In this document: piece after piece, positions 39,762 to 47,985 of the stretch | Position numbering within the stretch: position 1 is the first letter of the stretch | Layout: each line of letters begins with the position of its first letter | Virus record (IMG/VR): IMGVR_UViG_3300017593_000582 | Coordinates: 1-61,126 of that record | Length of the DNA: 61,126 bases | Strand: one strand, 5' to 3' | Source of the DNA: a virus | Position numbers and translations under genes: made by a program | The notes under the pieces: model-generated | The model's database searches: none | What the model was told of the DNA's origin: nothing | Seen by the model: only the letters and a program-made list of their open reading frames with translations

Positions 39762-40700
39762 ATGTCGCAAAGAGGTTCTGTTTTGAAATTGGTCTTGGAG
39801 TATTTAGACAGTTTCCAAGACTATGACGGTGAATTTGTTTTTACTATTAAAGAGATGATGCAAACTCTTGGATTAAACACTAGCCAATACTCAACAGCTT
39901 ATAAAATATTAAACAAGGCTGTTGAGTTTGGTAAAGTAGAAAAAATCAATTCAAGAGATTACCGTATTATCAAACATACCACACCTACTTCTTTCCAAGA
40001 TATGTTAAAGCCTGAATTAAAAATACCACTGCCCTTTGGCATAGGATACAAATGTTTATTATTTCCTTCAGATATAATTTTGATTTATGCGAGTTATGGG
40101 CAGGGTAAGAGTTACTTTGCTATTAATATTGCTCTTTTTTATTTACAAAGAGGTTTAACGGTTCATTATTATTACTCTGAATGCAAAGAGAATATTGCTT
40201 ATCGGTTTGCCAAGCTAGTTGATGTAGAACAAATGATTGAATGGGAAGAAAAAGGGAAAGTTAAGTTTATTCCTATTTCAGACCCGTTTATGAAGCCTCT
40301 TGCCATAAGTAAAAACAGCATAATCATCTGGGACTGGGCAGACCTAACAGGTAGGTATGATAGGGTAAATAAATTTATCAGTAAGTTACAGGAAGGACAT
40401 AAAAGTCTAATCTTTCTATTTTGGCAGGCAAGAGAAGAACATGGGAAGCTAAAGCCTTATGGCAGAGAAAGCTCACTCCAGAGGCCTGCTTATGGATTTG
40501 AGATTCTATATGACGATGGAGATAAAAAAAGAGAATATCCAATTTTGCAATTTACAAAAGTTAGGCAAAGTGAATATTACACAGAAGGCAAAGAGATTTA
40601 TTTGAAATTTAAAAAGAATGGTGGTTTGGTTTATTTAAAAGACTGCCATCATAGAGGGCAGTTAAAAGAGATATTAAGGGGAAGAGAGGATGATGAGTAA
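39762..40700 (+). CDS. RecA-like ATPase with N-terminal winged helix, 312 aa
   Basis: The first 75 residues look like a winged helix (FTIKEMMQTLGLNTSQYSTAYKILNKAVEFGKVE). Walker A ASYGQGKSY lies at about 110-118 and a Walker B strand SIIIWDWAD at about 185-193. The ATPase resembles AAA_25/RepA-type phage replication helicases or loaders. Probably a DNA-replication ATPase in the same transcription unit as the RHH protein; no DNA polymerase or primase is seen in the window. Confidence 0.65.
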   Translation: MSQRGSVLKLVLEYLDSFQDYDGEFVFTIKEMMQTLGLNTSQYSTAYKILNKAVEFGKVEKINSRDYRIIKHTTPTSFQDMLKPELKIPLPFGIGYKCLLFPSDIILIYASYGQGKSYFAINIALFYLQRGLTVHYYYSECKENIAYRFAKLVDVEQMIEWEEKGKVKFIPISDPFMKPLAISKNSIIIWDWADLTGRYDRVNKFISKLQEGHKSLIFLFWQAREEHGKLKPYGRESSLQRPAYGFEILYDDGDKKREYPILQFTKVRQSEYYTEGKEIYLKFKKNGGLVYLKDCHHRGQLKEILRGREDDE

Positions 40701-40701
40701 A

Positions 40702-40788
40702 ATGAAGTATAAAGTAGGAGATAAAGTAAGAGTTCGTCAGTGGGAAGCAATAGCAAGGCAGTATAATAATGGGGAAACATATGGATAG
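40702..40788 (+). pseudogene. Truncated SH3-like fragment interrupted by an HNH gene, 28 aa
   Basis: Starts MKYKVGDKVRVRQWEAIARQ, the same opening as the 73-aa gene at 45933 (KVGDKVRI), but stops after 28 codons, 19 bp into the HNH gene. Insertion of the HNH endonuclease probably truncated it. It may still be translated. Confidence 0.5.
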
Positions 40789-41434
40789 AGAACAATTAAT
40801 TAAAGATTTTGAAAAACAGTTGAAACTTGGCGAAACATGGCGATTAGTAGATTTTATAGGTGATTTTAATGATTATATTGTTACAAGTTATGGGAGATTA
40901 TATTCTTTAAAAAGTAGAAAGTTCTTGTGTTGTAGCAAAGCAAGAGGTTATAAATTATGTAATTTATATAAAAACAGAAAAAGAAAAACAATTTATTTAC
41001 ATAAATTAGTCGCATTAGCTTTTATTCCAAATGATAATAACAAGTTAATAGTTCATCATGTGGATGGCAACAAGTTAAATAATTGTATCACAAATTTAAA
41101 ATGGGTTTCTTATTCAGAAAATATAAAACAAGCTTATGAAGATGGTTTAAATCATGCTGGTAAATTACTTAAATTAAATAATGAAAATGTAGCTTTGATT
41201 AGATATTTGCACAAAAAACAAATAGGTTATAAAAAAATAGCAAAATTATTAAATATAAGCCAACAAACAATCGCTGATATAATAAAAAAGAGAAGAAAAC
41301 AGAAAGCTAAAGGAAAGTTGGCTTATTTAAAATTTAATTTGACTAGGCACACCATAATTATTGATGGTGTAGAAATCAAAGTTTCTGACGAAGATTATAA
41401 AGCATTGAAAGAGAAATTGTGCAAAGGAGAATAA
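40769..41434 (+). CDS. HNH homing endonuclease (NUMOD4-type), 221 aa
   Basis: NUMOD4-like start (ETWRLVDFIGDFNDYIVTSYGRLYSL), then the HNH core YLHKLVALAFIPN, HHVDGNKLNNCITNLKWVSYSEN, then a NUMOD1-like DNA-binding helix (YKKIAKLLNISQQTIADII). A C-terminal tail after residue 185 (FNLTRHTIIIDGVEIKVSD) is not typical and may be the leftover end of another gene. Free-standing HNH genes are mobile elements. An alternative start lies at 40781. Confidence 0.85.
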   Translation: MGKHMDREQLIKDFEKQLKLGETWRLVDFIGDFNDYIVTSYGRLYSLKSRKFLCCSKARGYKLCNLYKNRKRKTIYLHKLVALAFIPNDNNKLIVHHVDGNKLNNCITNLKWVSYSENIKQAYEDGLNHAGKLLKLNNENVALIRYLHKKQIGYKKIAKLLNISQQTIADIIKKRRKQKAKGKLAYLKFNLTRHTIIIDGVEIKVSDEDYKALKEKLCKGE

Positions 41435-41866
41435 ATGAAAGATACTCGCAGAGAAAAAGGATTAAGATTCCAAAAATGGATTAAGGATTGGCTAGAAGAA
41501 TTAGGCTGGGCTGTTCATAATCAAAAGCCTGTAGGGAGAATGCTTAAAATAAAAGATAAGAAAACGAAGAAAATAAAAACGATTTATGTTAGCCAAAGAA
41601 ATGACATACTCGGTTGCATAGACCTCGTTGCTAAAAAAGAAAATAAACCTACTTTATGGATACAGGCTACACTACATACAGGATTGGGTGAAAAAAAGAA
41701 AGCCTTGCAAACAGTGCCTTGGGGTAAAGATGACATGGTGCAAGTATGGGTTAAAAGAGATAGGAATGTGGATATATTTATGCTGGGCTGTGATAGTTTG
41801 CATTTAATTGGGAAAATAATTAGGAGGAAGTTTTATAAGGGAGAGTATGTAGTATGGGAGTTTTAA
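41435..41866 (+). CDS. PD-(D/E)XK-fold nuclease candidate, 143 aa
   Basis: Order fits a restriction-endonuclease-like fold: helix RREKGLRFQKWIKDWLEELGW, then DILGCIDLVAKKENKPTLWIQAT, with the acidic residue in CIDLV and WIQAT in the ExK position. Possibly a Holliday-junction resolvase or VRR-type nuclease. Its gene starts one base after the HNH gene, and the two may act or move together. Confidence 0.6.
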   Translation: MKDTRREKGLRFQKWIKDWLEELGWAVHNQKPVGRMLKIKDKKTKKIKTIYVSQRNDILGCIDLVAKKENKPTLWIQATLHTGLGEKKKALQTVPWGKDDMVQVWVKRDRNVDIFMLGCDSLHLIGKIIRRKFYKGEYVVWEF

Positions 41867-42255
41867 AACAAAAAGATTTATCATACTATCTCAGCTTGCG
41901 TTATCATATCGTAATTAAAAAAGACTTTGATTATGATGGTAAAGGATATTATGTTGCAGAAATACCTGATTTGCCTGGTTGTGGAGCTGAAGGTAAAACA
42001 GTAGATGAAGCACTTGAAAGAATATGGGAAGCAAAGAGAGCATGGATAGAGGTTAGGCTTGAAAGAGGTTTAAATATTCCTGAACCAAAAGATAATGTAA
42101 ATGTTGTTACTATATATGATATTGATGTTGTAGATATAGCACCTAATATTGCAATAGAAAAGGATAATGAAAATAAAGAATTCGACTTTAAAAGTGAAGA
42201 TTACATAGAAATAGATTTAAGGAGTGAACAAAACAATGAATGCAAAAAAGGCTAG
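41854..42255 (+). CDS. HicB-like protein without HicA partner, 133 aa
   Basis: Residues about 28-75 are the HicB partial RNase H-like fold: GYYVAEIPDLPGCGAEGKT, then EALERIWEAKRAWIEVRLERG and IPEP. The usual DNA-binding C-terminus is replaced by an acidic tail. No HicA toxin gene is adjacent. Orphan HicB proteins may act as antitoxins against a host HicA. Overlaps the nuclease gene by 13 bp. Confidence 0.75.
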   Translation: MGVLKQKDLSYYLSLRYHIVIKKDFDYDGKGYYVAEIPDLPGCGAEGKTVDEALERIWEAKRAWIEVRLERGLNIPEPKDNVNVVTIYDIDVVDIAPNIAIEKDNENKEFDFKSEDYIEIDLRSEQNNECKKG

Positions 42256-42400
42256 ACAGTTAAGACAACGAGTATATGGTAAATTATATAGTCCTCGTTT
42301 TAGAACATATCAAAGAATAGGGGAATGCATAGTAGCTGACCCAAGACGTCGGGCTTATAAAGAGTTAAAGAAAAAATATAAAAATAAGGAATTACTGTAA
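42236..42400 (+). CDS. Small basic protein, 54 aa
   Basis: ATG at 42236 is preceded by AAGGAGTGAACAAAAC and overlaps the HicB-like stop by 20 bp. Sequence is Arg/Lys-rich (QLRQRVYGKLYSPRF) with a helical end. No domain recognised. Confidence 0.6.
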   Translation: MNAKKARQLRQRVYGKLYSPRFRTYQRIGECIVADPRRRAYKELKKKYKNKELL

Positions 42401-42619
42401 ATGCAGTTCAGAGATTTTGATTGCCCAGTCTGCGGTGGGAAGCAAACTTTAAAAGAGCGATTTTGGTTTAATTCCCATGGTGACGGTATGGTTTATTGGG
42501 AATGTGAGAAATGTGGGGCGAGGAGTAAAAGTTTTGATTCATATCTCGTGTTTTTAAAATTTGCTGAGATGCTCAAGTCAGTGTCAGTTTGGCCAAATAA
42601 AAATAAAGGAGAGGAATGA
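42401..42619 (+). CDS. Zinc-ribbon protein (Lar-like), 72 aa
   Basis: CPVCGGKQTLKERFWF...WECEKCGARSKSF shows two CxxC knuckles about 26 residues apart, as in Lar-type restriction-alleviation and DksA-like ribbons of phages. Function not assignable further. Confidence 0.65.
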   Translation: MQFRDFDCPVCGGKQTLKERFWFNSHGDGMVYWECEKCGARSKSFDSYLVFLKFAEMLKSVSVWPNKNKGEE

Positions 42620-42622
42620 ATT

Positions 42623-42874
42623 ATGAAACGAGAAATATTATGTAAGGCCTGTGCGGAAAATCAGAAAGAAAAAGTAACACATGAACCAGATGACTGCTTT
42701 TATGATGAAAAATGTATTGAAAAATGGGGTAAAGCCCTACACAATTATTATTGTGATTTATGTGGTAACATAATTAAAAAAGGGGAGGCATGTCTAGCCC
42801 GTTCGTTGATAGGTATAGGGCAAACATATTTCCCTTGGGAAGAAAAATTTATAAATAAATTCAAAATTAGATAA
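42623..42874 (+). CDS. Double-CxxC protein, 83 aa
   Basis: CKACAENQK, a CFYDEKC segment, then YCDLCGNIIKKGEAC give three cysteine clusters, suggesting one or two zinc sites. No known family. Part of the run of small zinc-binding early proteins. Confidence 0.6.
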   Translation: MKREILCKACAENQKEKVTHEPDDCFYDEKCIEKWGKALHNYYCDLCGNIIKKGEACLARSLIGIGQTYFPWEEKFINKFKIR

Positions 42875-42888
42875 AGGAGGAAGGGAAA

Positions 42889-43287
42889 ATGGGGAAAATG
42901 TCACTAAAAGAAGTTTTAGAAGCAACGGCAAACTCCATAGACCATTGGAAAAAAATGATAAATTGGGCGAAAACACAAATTCCCGATCAACGAGTTACAG
43001 GGTGGAAGATGTTTAAAGAAATAAAAGAAACTTGGTCTAGTGATGATTGTCCTCTTTGCCAAGCTTTTTTTCATTTGGATGTAACTGATTATGATTTATG
43101 CAAGCATTGCCCTCTTAGGGTTATATTTGGAAGCTGTAACAAAAAGCAAGAAATGAATGCTTGGCAGGATGTTAGTAATGCTAAGACTTGGGGTGAGTGG
43201 TTAGAAGCAGCTGAGGTAATGTTACAGCAATTGCAGGCTACTCTTTCAATTATAAAAATTAAAGGGGGAAAATGGAACAAGAACTAA
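42889..43287 (+). CDS. Cysteine-rich hypothetical protein, 132 aa
   Basis: Starts after AAAGGAGGAAGGGAAA. Helical ends flank DDCPLCQAFFH and LCKHCPLRVIFGSC, a CxxC...CxxC arrangement that could bind zinc or an Fe-S cluster. Similar cysteine spacing occurs in small phage proteins of unknown function. Confidence 0.6.
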   Translation: MGKMSLKEVLEATANSIDHWKKMINWAKTQIPDQRVTGWKMFKEIKETWSSDDCPLCQAFFHLDVTDYDLCKHCPLRVIFGSCNKKQEMNAWQDVSNAKTWGEWLEAAEVMLQQLQATLSIIKIKGGKWNKN

Positions 43288-43652
43288 CTAAAGAACAATA
43301 TAACCAAATTTTGAAAGAGCTTAGAGAGATTAAACAGATTTTGGCTACAAAGAAAGATATTAAAAAAATAGAGAAAAAAGAAAGCAGAGAGATTAAAGAA
43401 AATATGGATAAAAATAAAAGTAATGAGGACAATAGAGAGATAAAGGACATCGTTGAGAATATAGGAGATATGACGGATAGTATATGTGAAAGAATTGATA
43501 GTATGTGCCATAAAATGAATGAGGCTATTCTTGAAGCGTATGGTATGCCAATTTCTCCTCGGAGAAGATGCAGAAATGTAACTCGTCCAATTTATTATGG
43601 GGAAGATGGCATTAATAGCACGAGGGCAAGAAGAACTAATTATATATATTAA
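43272..43652 (+). CDS. Coiled-coil protein, 126 aa
   Basis: The first 55 residues are a Lys/Glu coiled coil (YNQILKELREIKQILATKK), then a short helix pair and a basic C-terminus ending YIY. Overlaps the previous gene by 16 bp. Function unknown. Confidence 0.55.
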   Translation: MEQELTKEQYNQILKELREIKQILATKKDIKKIEKKESREIKENMDKNKSNEDNREIKDIVENIGDMTDSICERIDSMCHKMNEAILEAYGMPISPRRRCRNVTRPIYYGEDGINSTRARRTNYIY

Positions 43653-43670
43653 AAAATTATGGAGGCCATC

Positions 43671-43961
43671 ATGAAAGAAATCATTTCACGCCAGTTAAAA
43701 TGGCAAAGGAAAATGATGGAACAAGGCAGATGCACTATTTGTGGGAAACCTGCTATCCCTGAAAGTAAGTTATGTGTGCGATGTTGGGTGTCTCAATACC
43801 TAAAAAATAGGAAAACAAATAAACGAGGAACAATTAGCAATTCAAAATGTATTAGAATATTACAACTACTTGTAAATGAAGATTGGGAAAGAAGGAATAG
43901 ACCTATTAAAGAAAAAGCTCCTTCGCCTTTTACTGTTTATGGGCAGGTGGATGTGAAATAA
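43671..43961 (+). CDS. Zinc-binding hypothetical protein, 96 aa
   Basis: The ATG at 43671 is preferred because GGAGG sits 5 bp upstream. Contains RCTICGKPAIPESKLCVRCW, a CxxC pair set, followed by a helical half. Its TAA overlaps the next start (TAATG). Confidence 0.6.
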   Translation: MKEIISRQLKWQRKMMEQGRCTICGKPAIPESKLCVRCWVSQYLKNRKTNKRGTISNSKCIRILQLLVNEDWERRNRPIKEKAPSPFTVYGQVDVK

Positions 43962-44494
43962 TGAGGCGTAATAAAATACTTAAATTAGAAATTTCAAACA
44001 AAGAAGCTAAGGAATTATTTGAATGGGCTGATAAGCTTAATTATCCCTTGTCTGCGAAACTGAAAAGTGCAATAGTTTCTACTATAACTGCTAGTCCAGC
44101 GGGTTCTTTCCTTTGGCATATATTCTATTACTATGAATGTGATGCAGAAAAGGTGAAAAAAGAACTGGAGCGTCAGTATAATGAAGAAGGAATAAAAGGA
44201 ATGGAATTGAAATGGGGATTTGAACGAACCACGATTTTGCAAGGACTTAAGAAATTGAGAATTAAAACCAAACCTAAACAATATAATCACGCCCCGCATG
44301 GTCTTGCTTCTGAAGCTTTTGCTAGGTATGGAGGAATAAAAAAAGTATTAGAAAAATTTGGAAGTGTAACAAGGTTTGGAAAAGTTTGCAAAATTTCTTA
44401 TACTAATCTAGCAATTCACCTGAAAAAGAAAGGATATTATTATGACAAAGACGAAAGAAAATGGAAACTTAAAAGGAAATCAAATGGAAATTAA
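43961..44494 (+). CDS. HTH-containing hypothetical protein, 177 aa
   Basis: Residues about 80-105 (GIKGMELKWGFERTTILQGLKK) and about 135-165 (KVCKISYTNLAIHLKKKG) could be two DNA-binding helical motifs. Basic overall. The last codons overlap a possible start at 44484. Function unknown. Confidence 0.55.
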   Translation: MRRNKILKLEISNKEAKELFEWADKLNYPLSAKLKSAIVSTITASPAGSFLWHIFYYYECDAEKVKKELERQYNEEGIKGMELKWGFERTTILQGLKKLRIKTKPKQYNHAPHGLASEAFARYGGIKKVLEKFGSVTRFGKVCKISYTNLAIHLKKKGYYYDKDERKWKLKRKSNGN

Positions 44495-44505
44495 AGGATT
44501 TATTT

Positions 44506-44751
44506 GTGGGCCAAGGCGTGGTAGGTGGAGCAAGCCCAAACCAAATTTTGCATGGTAGACGGTTATGGTATCCAACTGAAGATTGTTTTTATGTAACATG
44601 GGAATTAACTGAAGAAGAATTTGACGAAGCATTGGAGGAAGGTGATTTATTTTCCTTGGATATGCCATCTATGATTTTATGCCCTGACTGTGCGAAATAT
44701 TTTGAACAAGAATATTTAAAAAGGAGTAAGCAATGCCAGAAAAAAAAGTAA
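44506..44751 (+). CDS. Hypothetical acidic protein with uncertain start, 81 aa
   Basis: The frame opens with GTG and no ribosome site. The core (RRLWYPTEDCFYVTWELTEEEFDEAL, then LCPDCAKYF) is convincing. Just upstream an ATG at 44484 with a fair ribosome site opens MEIKGFICGPRRGRWSKPKPNFAW and stops at 44558 in another frame. Joining the two frames near 44550 would give one sensible protein, so a frameshift or sequence error is possible. Confidence 0.5.
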   Translation: MGQGVVGGASPNQILHGRRLWYPTEDCFYVTWELTEEEFDEALEEGDLFSLDMPSMILCPDCAKYFEQEYLKRSKQCQKKK

Positions 44752-44960
44752 ATCAAATGAATTTAAACAGAGACTATTGGTTACGCATTGCATTGCAGAT
44801 AGATTCAATTATCAGCCTTGTGCGTAGTTCTATTAAATTGGAAGATGTGGAGAGGTTAAACCGTTTTTTAATGAGCCAAGAGGCACTGGATTTATTTAAA
44901 GAGGATTATCCTAGGCTAGTAACACGGGTAAGGTTGATAGAAAATGCATTTAAGTGGTGA
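44733..44960 (+). CDS. Hypothetical protein, 75 aa
   Basis: AAAGGAGTAAGCA before the ATG, overlapping the previous stop. Mostly helical (YWLRIALQIDSIISLVRSSI). No domain recognised. Confidence 0.6.
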   Translation: MPEKKVNQMNLNRDYWLRIALQIDSIISLVRSSIKLEDVERLNRFLMSQEALDLFKEDYPRLVTRVRLIENAFKW

Positions 44961-44971
44961 GGAGAAATACA

Positions 44972-45187
44972 ATGAGTGAAAAGTTAATTATTGAAAATCG
45001 GACTGAATTACCTATGAAAGAAGTATTAAGCTATGTAAAGAAGGTAGTTGAGAAAGGTAAAATTTCAAAAACTTCTAAAGGCAAACAATATTGTTTTGTA
45101 ACTGTTTTTCGTGATGGGATTATAGTTTATGCGGACAAGAATAAAAAATCAGATAGATTGATTGTGATTAAGGAGAATAACCAATGA
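44972..45187 (+). CDS. Hypothetical protein, 71 aa
   Basis: The ATG at 44972 follows GAGGAGAAATACA. Helix (MKEVLSYVKKVVEKGKI) then strands (KQYCFVTVFRDGIIVYAD). No family recognised. Stop overlaps the next start. Confidence 0.6.
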   Translation: MSEKLIIENRTELPMKEVLSYVKKVVEKGKISKTSKGKQYCFVTVFRDGIIVYADKNKKSDRLIVIKENNQ

Positions 45188-45411
45188 CTGATAAAGTTAA
45201 AAAACAGGTTGAGTGGGTAGTGGATAAGCTACTTTCTCAATTTGAGGAAAGTATTATTGTTTGCGTAATATATGAAAAACGGAAAAATGAAGCCAGAATT
45301 TATTTAGATGGTGAAAAGGTAGCTACTATATCCGAGGTAATGAGTAGATTTGGTTGGCCATTAACTAAAGAAAAGATAGAGGAACTTTATAAGGAGCTGG
45401 CTCATGATTAA
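45184..45411 (+). CDS. Hypothetical protein, 75 aa
   Basis: Preceded by AAGGAGAATAACCA. Helix-strand-strand-helix order (VEWVVDKLLSQF, SIIVCVIYEKRKNEARIYL). Overlaps the kinase start by 8 bp. No family recognised. Confidence 0.6.
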   Translation: MTDKVKKQVEWVVDKLLSQFEESIIVCVIYEKRKNEARIYLDGEKVATISEVMSRFGWPLTKEKIEELYKELAHD

Positions 45412-45955
45412 GGTATATGCATTATCTGGTAGCCACGGTATTGGTAAGACAACTACCTTTGTCTATCTCCAAAAGCTATTATCACCTGATAAATTTGCTT
45501 TTGTGGGTGAGTTTGGTCATTGGATATTAACGCAGATGGGGATAAGAGATACTTGGAGGGAAAAGATTTTTACTGACCGCCTAGCTTATGGATTGTTTGA
45601 AGATGCATTGGATAACTGCACTATTGCTAGTTATCTGGTGCATAAAGACAAGATAATTGTGGCAGACAGAAGCATCATAGACAACTGTGCTTACCGATTA
45701 TTAGCTAATTTGCCTTATATCCTCTCTTTGTGTGATTTGGAATTTCGGGGTATTGATTTATATACTTTCTTTCTGCGGTCTAAAGAGAGAGAGGATGTTA
45801 GGGTAGTTAAAGCTATGAAAGAAATATTAACCAAACATTACTATCCTTATGAACAAATATGGATAATTAAAAATAAGCCAAAAGAAACTGCTAGAATAAT
45901 TGCAGATAAAATTTTGGAGATGGAGGGAAACAATGCCCCATTTCAAAGTAGGTGA
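45404..45955 (+). CDS. P-loop nucleotide kinase-like protein (AAA_28 type), 183 aa
   Basis: Walker A GSHGIGKTT (residues 9-17), a VADRSIIDNCAYR strand typical of nucleotide and deoxynucleoside kinases, and a LID-like Arg region (FFLRSKEREDVRV). Resembles thymidylate-kinase-like NadR/AAA_28 proteins often found in phages for nucleotide supply. Substrate cannot be read from sequence. Confidence 0.7.
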   Translation: MIKVYALSGSHGIGKTTTFVYLQKLLSPDKFAFVGEFGHWILTQMGIRDTWREKIFTDRLAYGLFEDALDNCTIASYLVHKDKIIVADRSIIDNCAYRLLANLPYILSLCDLEFRGIDLYTFFLRSKEREDVRVVKAMKEILTKHYYPYEQIWIIKNKPKETARIIADKILEMEGNNAPFQSR

Positions 45956-46154
45956 TAAGGTGAGGATTTTACCTACTTTCTTTACTAAATTGTTTGATAT
46001 ATGTAATGAAGAAGCTACTGTGGTGTGGATATGCAATGATGAGCCTAGACAAGTAAGAGTGGAAGTGCCAGATAAAGGAAAGTTTTATTTGTTCTTGAGT
46101 GAGATAGAAAAAATAGGTGGGGGGATTTATGAAGAAGCATACTATCATTATTGA
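45933..46154 (+). CDS. SH3-like small protein, 73 aa
   Basis: The ATG at 45933 follows GGAGGGAAACA. Opening HFKVGDKVRILPTFF and RQVRVEVPDKGKFYLFL form a KOW/SH3-like barrel of the type common in phages. Shares its start with the fragment at 40702. Overlaps the amidase start by 26 bp. Confidence 0.6.
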   Translation: MPHFKVGDKVRILPTFFTKLFDICNEEATVVWICNDEPRQVRVEVPDKGKFYLFLSEIEKIGGGIYEEAYYHY

Positions 46155-46686
46155 CCCAGGGCATGGAGGCAAAGACCCAGGGGCTGTTTATGCAGGATAT
46201 AAAGAGAAAGATATTGTTTTACCTATTGCATTATATTTGGGTGGGTTTTTATCTTATATTCCTGATGAAACTAATCTAAAAGTAAACTGCGTTTATACCA
46301 GAACGGCTGATGTATATGTGCCATTACGAGATAGAGTTTTTATTGCAAATAGTATGAAAGCAGATATGTTTATTAGTATCCATGTTAATGCCTCTCCTAA
46401 ACATAATGCTAGAGGAGAAGAAATCTGGATTTATCCTGGTTCAATTAAAAGTGCCAAATTAGCAGACAGCATTGCTATATTTATTGATGAGATTGTCCCA
46501 GATAAGTTCAGAGGAATTAAAGAAGGAAATTTTTATGTATTAAGAAGAACTAAAATGCCTGCCGTTTTAATTGAAGTTGGTTTTATAGATAATCCTATTA
46601 CACCATTACATTCTTCTCATATTCAAATTAGGGCGGCATTTTTAATTGCTAGTGGGATTAAAAGATATTTGTTAAATATTGAATAA
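46129..46686 (+). CDS. N-acetylmuramoyl-L-alanine amidase endolysin (Amidase_3), 185 aa
   Basis: The ATG at 46129 is chosen behind GGTGGGGGGATTT. Zinc ligands are visible in DPGHGGKDPGA (His12), an early Glu in GYKEKDI, and SIHVNAS; the catalytic Glu is in LIEVGFID. The protein is the catalytic domain alone with no wall-binding repeats. It cleaves the amide bond linking peptide to glycan in peptidoglycan for lysis. It is the last gene of the rightward block, an unusual place relative to the leftward holin candidate. Confidence 0.9.
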   Translation: MKKHTIIIDPGHGGKDPGAVYAGYKEKDIVLPIALYLGGFLSYIPDETNLKVNCVYTRTADVYVPLRDRVFIANSMKADMFISIHVNASPKHNARGEEIWIYPGSIKSAKLADSIAIFIDEIVPDKFRGIKEGNFYVLRRTKMPAVLIEVGFIDNPITPLHSSHIQIRAAFLIASGIKRYLLNIE

Positions 46687-46690
46687 TTTG

Positions 46691-46720
46691 CACGAGAATG
46701 CCCTGTATTGCATTTTCTCG
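46691..46720. terminator. Hairpin in the convergent intergenic gap
   Basis: CGAGA-ATGC (46693-46701) can pair with GCAT-TT-TCTCG (46710-46720) with a two-base bulge, between the ends of the two converging gene blocks (46687-46791). No clear U-run on either strand, so bidirectional termination is only suggested. Confidence 0.35.
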
Positions 46721-46791
46721 GCCTTACCCATATCAAATATCCTGTTTTGGCTCAAACCTGCCTCAGAGGCTAAATATGTGGCACTACCCCC

Positions 46792-47490
46792 TTAAAAAAG
46801 ATAAACTGTATTTCTAAACCGCCTTTCCAATTGTTGTAAAGTCCAGTCTGGTTTAAATTTATTCCAACACTTACTGTCCAATTCCATCATCCGTGCCCAT
46901 AAATGAGGATAAAAACGATAAATATTTTCTAAGTCTTTCATTCTCTTAAACGGACACCAAAAACAACCTGTGCGATTTATTTTTTCATATAATCCATTCC
47001 AATCAAAACCATAGCGGTAACATATCTTTAATGCTTCTTGGCCATCAATCCCAAATTCTACAAGAGGGTAACTTTCTTGTTTACGATATTTCATTCTTTT
47101 TATTTCACTTGCACTTATTCCCATAAGTCTATGTATATTTTTTAATTGCTTTTTTTTAAAATATGACCTTTCTAATAAATATTTAAAAAGTCTAGTGCAC
47201 CACCTTAAATGCATCCGAGGCCATCCATAACCAGTATATCCCTTTCTAGTTTTGTGTTCACACATCCAATATTCAAAATGTCTCTCAGGTTTTAAACAAG
47301 TTATTTCAACTCCAAGTTTCTTTTGAACTAAATTTATATGTGTATATATTTCTGGGAACTCCGCTCCAGTATCATTAAAAATGATTTCATCAAATGGTAT
47401 TTGATTTTCTAATAGCACTATTAACATAGCAGTGCTATCTTTACCACCAGAAAAGAAAACAACTCTATATGGCTTATTAGAGTTCGGCAT
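46792..47490 (-). CDS. PAPS reductase/DndC-like ATP pyrophosphatase, 232 aa
   Basis: PP-loop VVFFSGGKDSTAMLIVLLE near the N-terminus, then FNDTGAEFPEIYTHINLVQ, and a C-terminal CFWCPFKRMKD pair of cysteines with earlier Cys in LRWCTRLFK: the pattern of phosphoadenosine phosphosulfate reductase-family proteins in phages. It could act in sulfur transfer to DNA or tRNA, or in an unknown AMP-forming reaction; a true PAPS reductase role is unproven. Last gene of the leftward block. Confidence 0.85.
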   Translation of the reverse strand: MPNSNKPYRVVFFSGGKDSTAMLIVLLENQIPFDEIIFNDTGAEFPEIYTHINLVQKKLGVEITCLKPERHFEYWMCEHKTRKGYTGYGWPRMHLRWCTRLFKYLLERSYFKKKQLKNIHRLMGISASEIKRMKYRKQESYPLVEFGIDGQEALKICYRYGFDWNGLYEKINRTGCFWCPFKRMKDLENIYRFYPHLWARMMELDSKCWNKFKPDWTLQQLERRFRNTVYLF

Positions 47491-47984
47491 TAGACCTTAC
47501 CTCTTTTAATCAATCTTCCACCACAAGCCTGAATTATCTGTATGAAATTTTCAGGTGTAACTTTCCACGGTTTAATATGTGTCCAATCAAATATTTTTAC
47601 GAGTGGTGCAATGCAACCCTCACTGCAAAAGTATTGTCCTTTCCTCTCCCTCCGCCACTTAGCAAACAAGCCAAGTCCAGCAACATAGTCAAACTTAGCT
47701 TTCTTTTCTACAAGCCCTAAGAAGAAGTTATGTATTACACAAACCTGTCCACTAGAAACCTCCAGACCCCATATTTCATACTCATCGCCTTTTTTGTATC
47801 CTTTAAATATCGGTCTAATATTCCATCTTACATTCAACAACTGATACCAATGCTCAGGCCAGCATTCTATTGTATGGTTGTCATCATAAAGATATGCAAT
47901 ATGGCTGTAATCTGATTGAGTTTCCCACTTAATTACCTTAGCTAGCCAATCAGTGCCTTTGTAGGCGAGGAATTTAATCAGCAT
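47490..47984 (-). CDS. Papain-like (YiiX/NlpC-type) hydrolase, 164 aa
   Basis: Start at 47984 preferred: an ATG directly after the upstream stop, rather than the TTG at 48002. A His in DYSHIAYLY, an acidic TIECWPEHW and a Cys in QYFCSEGC resemble the permuted papain-like YiiX/NlpC fold. Such proteins cleave peptide or lipid amide bonds; here possibly peptidoglycan, given the lipoprotein next to it. Medium support. Confidence 0.6.
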   Translation of the reverse strand: MLIKFLAYKGTDWLAKVIKWETQSDYSHIAYLYDDNHTIECWPEHWYQLLNVRWNIRPIFKGYKKGDEYEIWGLEVSSGQVCVIHNFFLGLVEKKAKFDYVAGLGLFAKWRRERKGQYFCSEGCIAPLVKIFDWTHIKPWKVTPENFIQIIQACGGRLIKRGKV

Positions 47985-47985
47985 T

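Noticed and set aside
46687-46791. Strong bidirectional terminator between converging blocks
   Set aside because: Only an imperfect hairpin without U-runs is visible, so it was listed with low confidence rather than claimed.
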